From: RPQJ01 sp963712815
GTDB taxonomy: Bacteria > Pseudomonadota > Gammaproteobacteria > Steroidobacterales > Steroidobacteraceae
DNA length: 64,000 bases
Reading direction: 5' to 3'
Assembly (NCBI GenBank): GCA_963712815.1
Contig: CAVQJL010000001.1
Location: forward strand, 1 to 64,000
Shown: positions 60,495 to 64,000 of the stretch, in pieces
Numbering within the stretch: position 1 is the stretch's first letter
How the letters are laid out: every line of letters starts with the position of its first letter
Notes under the pieces: generated by a model
Database searches by the model: none
Told to the model about the DNA's origin: nothing
The model's input: the letters and a program-made list of their open reading frames with translations, nothing else
Made by a program: the position numbers and the translations under genes

Positions 60495-61555
60495 TTGCAC
60501 CGTCGCCGGATCGGACTCGCACACCGACGCACGCCGCTCCTTTCGCGGCAACGACGCCAACTCGTCGGCTCGCGCAAAGAAGTCCCGCAGCGACCCCGCC
60601 GCCTCGAGCTCGCGCTGCAATCCCGGCACACAGTCGTGGTAGGTCGCCACCGCCGCGAGGGACGCGTTGTTGAGCGGCCGCGCGAACCACGCGTCGTAGC
60701 CCGAGTACCCGCCCCAGCGCGCCCGCAGCTGCGAGTACTCGAACTTGAGCCGGCCGAACTCAGGCTGCTTGTCCGCCCAGAGCTGCGTCGATGGCGTGGC
60801 GGAGGCGTACAGGCTCCGCAGGCGTTCGCGCGTCGCTCGCAGCAGCGCCGCGAACTCGGCCTCGCGAGCCAGTGCCGCGCGATACGCTTCGAACTCCGCG
60901 TCGCGGCCGTGCGCAGAGAGCCAGTGCCGCACCCCCTCGTGCTCGACGACGCTCGCGAACGCCTCGTTGAACTCGCTGTCGCCCGGCACGTACAGCCGCT
61001 CGTGCGCGAGCTCGTGGAAGATCGTGCCGACGAGCCGCGTCTCGCGCCAGCCGAGCATGGTGTTGAACAGCGGGTCCGGAAGGTGGCCGAGCGTCGAGTA
61101 GGTGGCGACGCCGCCGACCGTCGTGTCGTCACCGCGCCCCGCGAGGCGGCGCGCCATCGCCTTGGCGCGATCCTCGTCGAAGTAGCCCCGATACACGACG
61201 CAGCCCGCCACCGGATAGCACCAGCGCCGCGGCATCACCGAAAATTCCGGCGTTGCCACGACGTTCCACACCGCGTACGTCGCGGCCGAGGTCGGCGTAC
61301 TTCCGGAAGCTGCGGCCGTCCGGAAGCGCAAGCTCCCGCACGGCGAACTCGCGCGCCTCGATCACGAGCTCGAGCCGCGCGCGCAGCGCGTCGGGCGTCC
61401 GCGGGTCCTCGACCAGCTTCGCGATCGGTTCGCTGCGAACGAGGACGTCGGCCTGGCCGGAAGCGGCCTGCATCAGGTAGCAACCGGGGCAGGCACGCGG
61501 CGACCGCAAGCGCCGCGAGCACGCGGCAGCACCGCGCTTTCGGGCGCGATCGCAA
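60456..61555 (-). pseudogene. Predicted zinc aminopeptidase (DUF2265/Aminopep family), frameshifted
   Basis: Conserved secreted or lipid-anchored zinc peptidase. Pieces in three frames join into one protein: a signal segment RCCRVLAALAVAAC, then CYLMQAASGQADVLVRSEPI and FRKYADLGR, then YAVWNVVATPEFSVMPRRWC, the zinc motif TIFHELAHERLYV and SEFNEAFASVVEHEG. One extra base at about 61486-61489 (a run of four G on the plus strand) and one at about 61279-61282 break it. Conservation is intact on both sides, so sequencing error is likelier than decay. The last ~12 codons and the stop come from palindromic element copy 3. Confidence 0.75.
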
Positions 61556-61582
61556 CAGGAGCGTTTCGCTAGGATTCCGCGC

Positions 61583-62808
61583 ATGAAGATCTACCTCGTC
61601 GGCGGCGCGGTGCGGGACCAGCTGCTCGGCCGCCCGCACGTCGAGCGCGACTTCGTGGTGGTCGGGGCGACGCCGGACGACCTGCTCGCGCTCGGCTACC
61701 GGCCCGTCGGCAAGGACTTCCCCGTCTTCCTGCATCCGGCGACCGGGGAACAGTACGCGCTCGCCCGCACCGAGCGGAAGACCGGCCCCGGCTACTACGG
61801 ATTCGCGACGCGATTCGCACCCGGACGTCACGCTCGAGGAGGACCTCGCCCGGCGCGACCTGACGATCAATGCGATGGCGCAGGCGGCCGCGGGCGGGCT
61901 CGTCGACCCTACGGAGGCCAGCGCGATCTCGAGGCGCGCGTGCTGCGCCACGTCTCGCCGGCATTCGTCGAGGATCCGCTGCGCGTGCTGCGGGTCGCAC
62001 GGTTCGCGGCGCGCTTCGCGCCGCTCGGCTTCACGGTGGCGCCGGAGACGCTCGATCTGATGCGCGGCATCGTCACCCGCGGCGAAATGGCGGCGCTCGT
62101 GCCGGAGCGCGTCTGGGTCGAGACGGAGCGCGCGCTCGGCGAGGATCGCCCCACGGTCTACTTCGAGGTGCTGCGCGAGTTGCGGCGCGCTCGCGGCGGT
62201 GTTCCCGGAGATCGCCGCGCTCGACGGCGTGCCGCAGCCGGAAAAGTGGCATCCGGAGATCGACACCGGCGTGCACACGATGCAGGTGCTCGAGGTCGCC
62301 ACCGAGCTGTCGCGCGACACGACCGTGCGCTTCGCCGCACTGGTGCACGACGTCGGCAAGGGCCTCACGCCTCGGGAGGACGTGGCCGAGCCACTTCGGT
62401 CACGAGGAGGCCGGGGCGCGACTGATCGAGAAGCTCGCCGAGCGGCTGCGCATGCCCGACCGAGCACCGCGAGCTGGCGATCCTGGTGGCGCGCCACCAC
62501 GCCCGGGCGCATCGCGTGGCCGAGCAGCGGCCCGCCACGGTGCTCGAACTGCTCGAGCGGACCGACGCATTCCGCCGTCCCGAGCGCTTCGAGCGCTTCC
62601 TGCTCGCCTGCGAAGCCGATGCCCGCGGCCGCGGCCCCGAGCGGCGCGCCCGGCCCTATCCGCAGGCCGACCTGCTGCGACAGGCGCGCGCGGCCGCGGC
62701 GGCCGTCAAGCTCGACCCGCAGGTGCTGGCCCGTGAGCCGGGCCGATCATCGCGGAGCGCATGCGCGCGGCCCGCATCGAGGCGATCCGCAAGCTCGGTA
62801 ACGACTGA
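61583..62808 (+). pseudogene. cca: CCA-adding enzyme (tRNA nucleotidyltransferase), multiply frameshifted
   Basis: Adds or repairs the tRNA 3' CCA. It starts MKIYLVGGAVRDQLLGRPHV with GKDFPVFLHPATGEQYALAR, then LTINAMAQAA, HVSPAFVEDPLRVLRVARFA, the HD region FAALVHDVGKGLTPRED and WPSHFGHEEAGARLIEKLAE, VARHHARAHRVAE and a final RIEAIRKLGND. These pieces lie in different frames. I place +1 shifts near 61824, 62183, 62382 and 62457 and -1 shifts near 61909 and 62743. The net +2 agrees with the span (1,226 = 3 x 408 + 2). Corrected length is about 407 aa, as in E. coli (412). Confidence 0.8.
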
Positions 62809-62820
62809 AAGGCGGATCCC

Positions 62821-63618
62821 TCAGGCGAAATGCCAGACGATCACGCCGGCGAGGATCAGCCGGTACACGGTGAACGGCAGCAGGCCGATCCGCTCGATGA
62901 AGCGGATCAGGAAATGGATGCAGGCGATGCCCGACAGCGCAGCGAACGCGACGCCGACCAGCATCGGCAGCCACTGCACGGGCTCCGGCGACGTGACGAG
63001 CTTGAGCCCCTCGTAGGCGCCGGCGGCGCCGATGCCCGGGACGGCGAGCAGGAACGAGAAGCGCGCGGCGGCCGAGCGCGTGAGCCCGAGCGCGCGGCCC
63101 GCCGTCATCGTGACGCCCGAGCGCGACGTGCCCGGCATCAGCGCCAGCGCCTGCGCGCAACCGATCGCGATCGCCTGCGGCCAGGTCAGGCCGAACTCGT
63201 CCTTGGTGCCGCGACCGAACCGGTCGGCGACGTACATCAGGATGCCGAAGATCGTCAGCGTGCCGGCCACGAACAGCGGATTGCGGAAATTGGCCTCGAT
63301 GAAGTCGGCGAACAGCAGGCCGGTGAGCCCGACCGGCACGGTCGCGACGAGGATCTGCCAGGCGAGCCGGCTGTCGCGCGTGTGCTGGCGGCGCAACACC
63401 GAGTCGAGCCACGCGGTGGCCATCGTGCCGAGCTGGCGGCGGAAGTAGACCAGCAGCGCGAGCAGCGTGCCGACGTGCACCGCGACGTCGAACGCGAGGC
63501 CCTGGTCGGACCAGCCGAGGAAATGCGGAATCAGGATCAGGTGTCCCGAGCTCGAAATCGGCAGGAATTCGGAGAGGCCCTGCACGATGGCGAGGACGAT
63601 GGCCTGGACGAGATCCAT
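62821..63618 (-). CDS. uppP: Undecaprenyl-diphosphatase UppP (BacA)
   Basis: Recycles undecaprenyl pyrophosphate, the lipid carrier of cell-wall synthesis; overexpression gives bacitracin resistance. The 265-aa membrane protein has QGLSEFLPISSSGHLIL near residues 13-29 (catalytic Glu/Ser/His) and the second motif ALMPGTSRSGVTMTAGRALG near 160. About eight helices are predicted. Its frame is intact, unlike its neighbours. Convergent with cca, a neighbour of bacA in E. coli too. Confidence 0.94.
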   Translation of the reverse strand: MDLVQAIVLAIVQGLSEFLPISSSGHLILIPHFLGWSDQGLAFDVAVHVGTLLALLVYFRRQLGTMATAWLDSVLRRQHTRDSRLAWQILVATVPVGLTGLLFADFIEANFRNPLFVAGTLTIFGILMYVADRFGRGTKDEFGLTWPQAIAIGCAQALALMPGTSRSGVTMTAGRALGLTRSAAARFSFLLAVPGIGAAGAYEGLKLVTSPEPVQWLPMLVGVAFAALSGIACIHFLIRFIERIGLLPFTVYRLILAGVIVWHFA

Positions 63619-63624
63619 GGTTAC

Positions 63625-64000
63625 CTACAGGGTGTGTCGAAGATCGCGCACGGCGAAGCCGCGCAGGGGCGAATCGTAACCGCGGGCGAGCGCAATCGCC
63701 TTGAAACGCTCGCCCATCTCGCCCGGAAGTGTGAGCACCATCGCCTGCCGGGACAGGTTGACCCGCTGGACGACGTCGAGGTCGGCCACGTTGGCGACGA
63801 ACTCGCCGATGCCGTTGCCGATCAGGAAATGCGCCTGCGTGGCGTAGCCCGCGAGCGCCAGGCCGGCCGCGGCGGCCGGCCTCGGCCACCGCGGTGAAAT
63901 CCACCCAGGCCGTGATGTCCTGCAGCCCGAGCCGGACGAACGGGTCGTCGTGGAAGCGGTGACGGAAGTGGCAGAGCAGCGTGCCGTCGCTGCGCTCGGG
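63625..64000 (-). pseudogene. SAM-dependent methyltransferase, MidA/NDUFAF7 family (C-terminal part, frameshifted)
   Basis: The right edge holds the C-terminal ~125 codons of a COG1565-type methyltransferase. It reads GTLLCHFRHRFHDDPFVRLG, LQDITAWVDFTAVAEA and, after a frame change, AAAGLALAGYATQAHFLIGN ending RGFAVRDLRHTL. One extra base in a GGCCGGCCGCC tract near 63876-63882 breaks the frame. The stop is 6 bp before the uppP ATG. The start of the gene lies beyond the window. Confidence 0.75.

Overview
The window comes from a high-GC (roughly two-thirds G+C) Gammaproteobacterium. The 16S rRNA reads as gammaproteobacterial and resembles Steroidobacter/Xanthomonadales-like sequences; this placement is from memory, not from a search. 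The gene order gshB-tonB-yqgE-ruvX-pyrB beside pilGHIJ-chpA, followed by pilU/pilT, yggS-proC-yggT-yggU and a DUF4426 gene, matches the block well known from Pseudomonas aeruginosa, so most of the window is conserved chromosomal backbone. No phage, insertion sequence or CRISPR array is visible.

Layout. 0-2.2 kb: a leftward rRNA operon (tandem promoters, boxA leader, 16S, tRNA-Ile, tRNA-Ala; the 23S lies outside the left edge). 2.2-8.3 kb: tyrS, a divergent mepM-type peptidase, and a leftward rppH-DUF6776-erpA-ppx operon. 8.4-24.3 kb: metal and cofactor uptake. This holds a Fur-box-controlled fbpABC iron(III) transporter and a scattered but complete set of B12 salvage genes (btuC, btuD, riboswitch-btuB-pduO, btuF). 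Interleaved are tyrA, pdxH, an unknown membrane zincin, a VOC gene, a FAD oxidase, hisN and two gene remnants. 24.3-28 kb: ampDE, bioA, rsmE. 28-37.4 kb: the Pil-Chp chemosensory operon for twitching motility. 37.6-42.4 kb: gshB, tonB, yqgE, ruvX, pyrB and a pyrK-like gene. 42.5-47.3 kb: a PEP-CTERM protein gene behind a sigma-54 promoter, then three tandem PilT-family retraction ATPases. 47.4-55.2 kb: yggS-proC-yggT-yggU, a DUF4426 lipoprotein, an HU-like protein, a hydrolase, a PEBP protein, small unknowns, ppnN and an L,D-transpeptidase. 55.2-60 kb: a split B12-dependent ribonucleotide reductase (nrdJa/nrdJb) with NrdR-like boxes, and degQ. 60-64 kb: palindromic repeats, a DUF2265-type aminopeptidase, cca, uppP and the end of a midA-like gene.

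The genes fit together around two themes. One is surface motility and envelope work: Pil-Chp signalling, PilT/PilU retraction, TonB, peptidoglycan recycling and remodelling, and PEP-CTERM surface sorting. The other is dependence on imported cobalamin: uptake genes and an adenosyltransferase that would supply the adenosylcobalamin needed by NrdJ.

Two things stand out as not explained by ordinary gene content. First, there are three copies of an approximately 127-bp composite palindromic element. Each has a short conserved frame and a long 22-25-bp stem whose sequence differs completely between copies yet stays self-complementary; each sits 3' of a gene in the same relative orientation. Second, from about 60.4 kb to the right edge, conserved genes carry at least nine single-base frameshifts while the preceding 60 kb has none that I recognise. 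That looks like locally poor sequence rather than gene decay.
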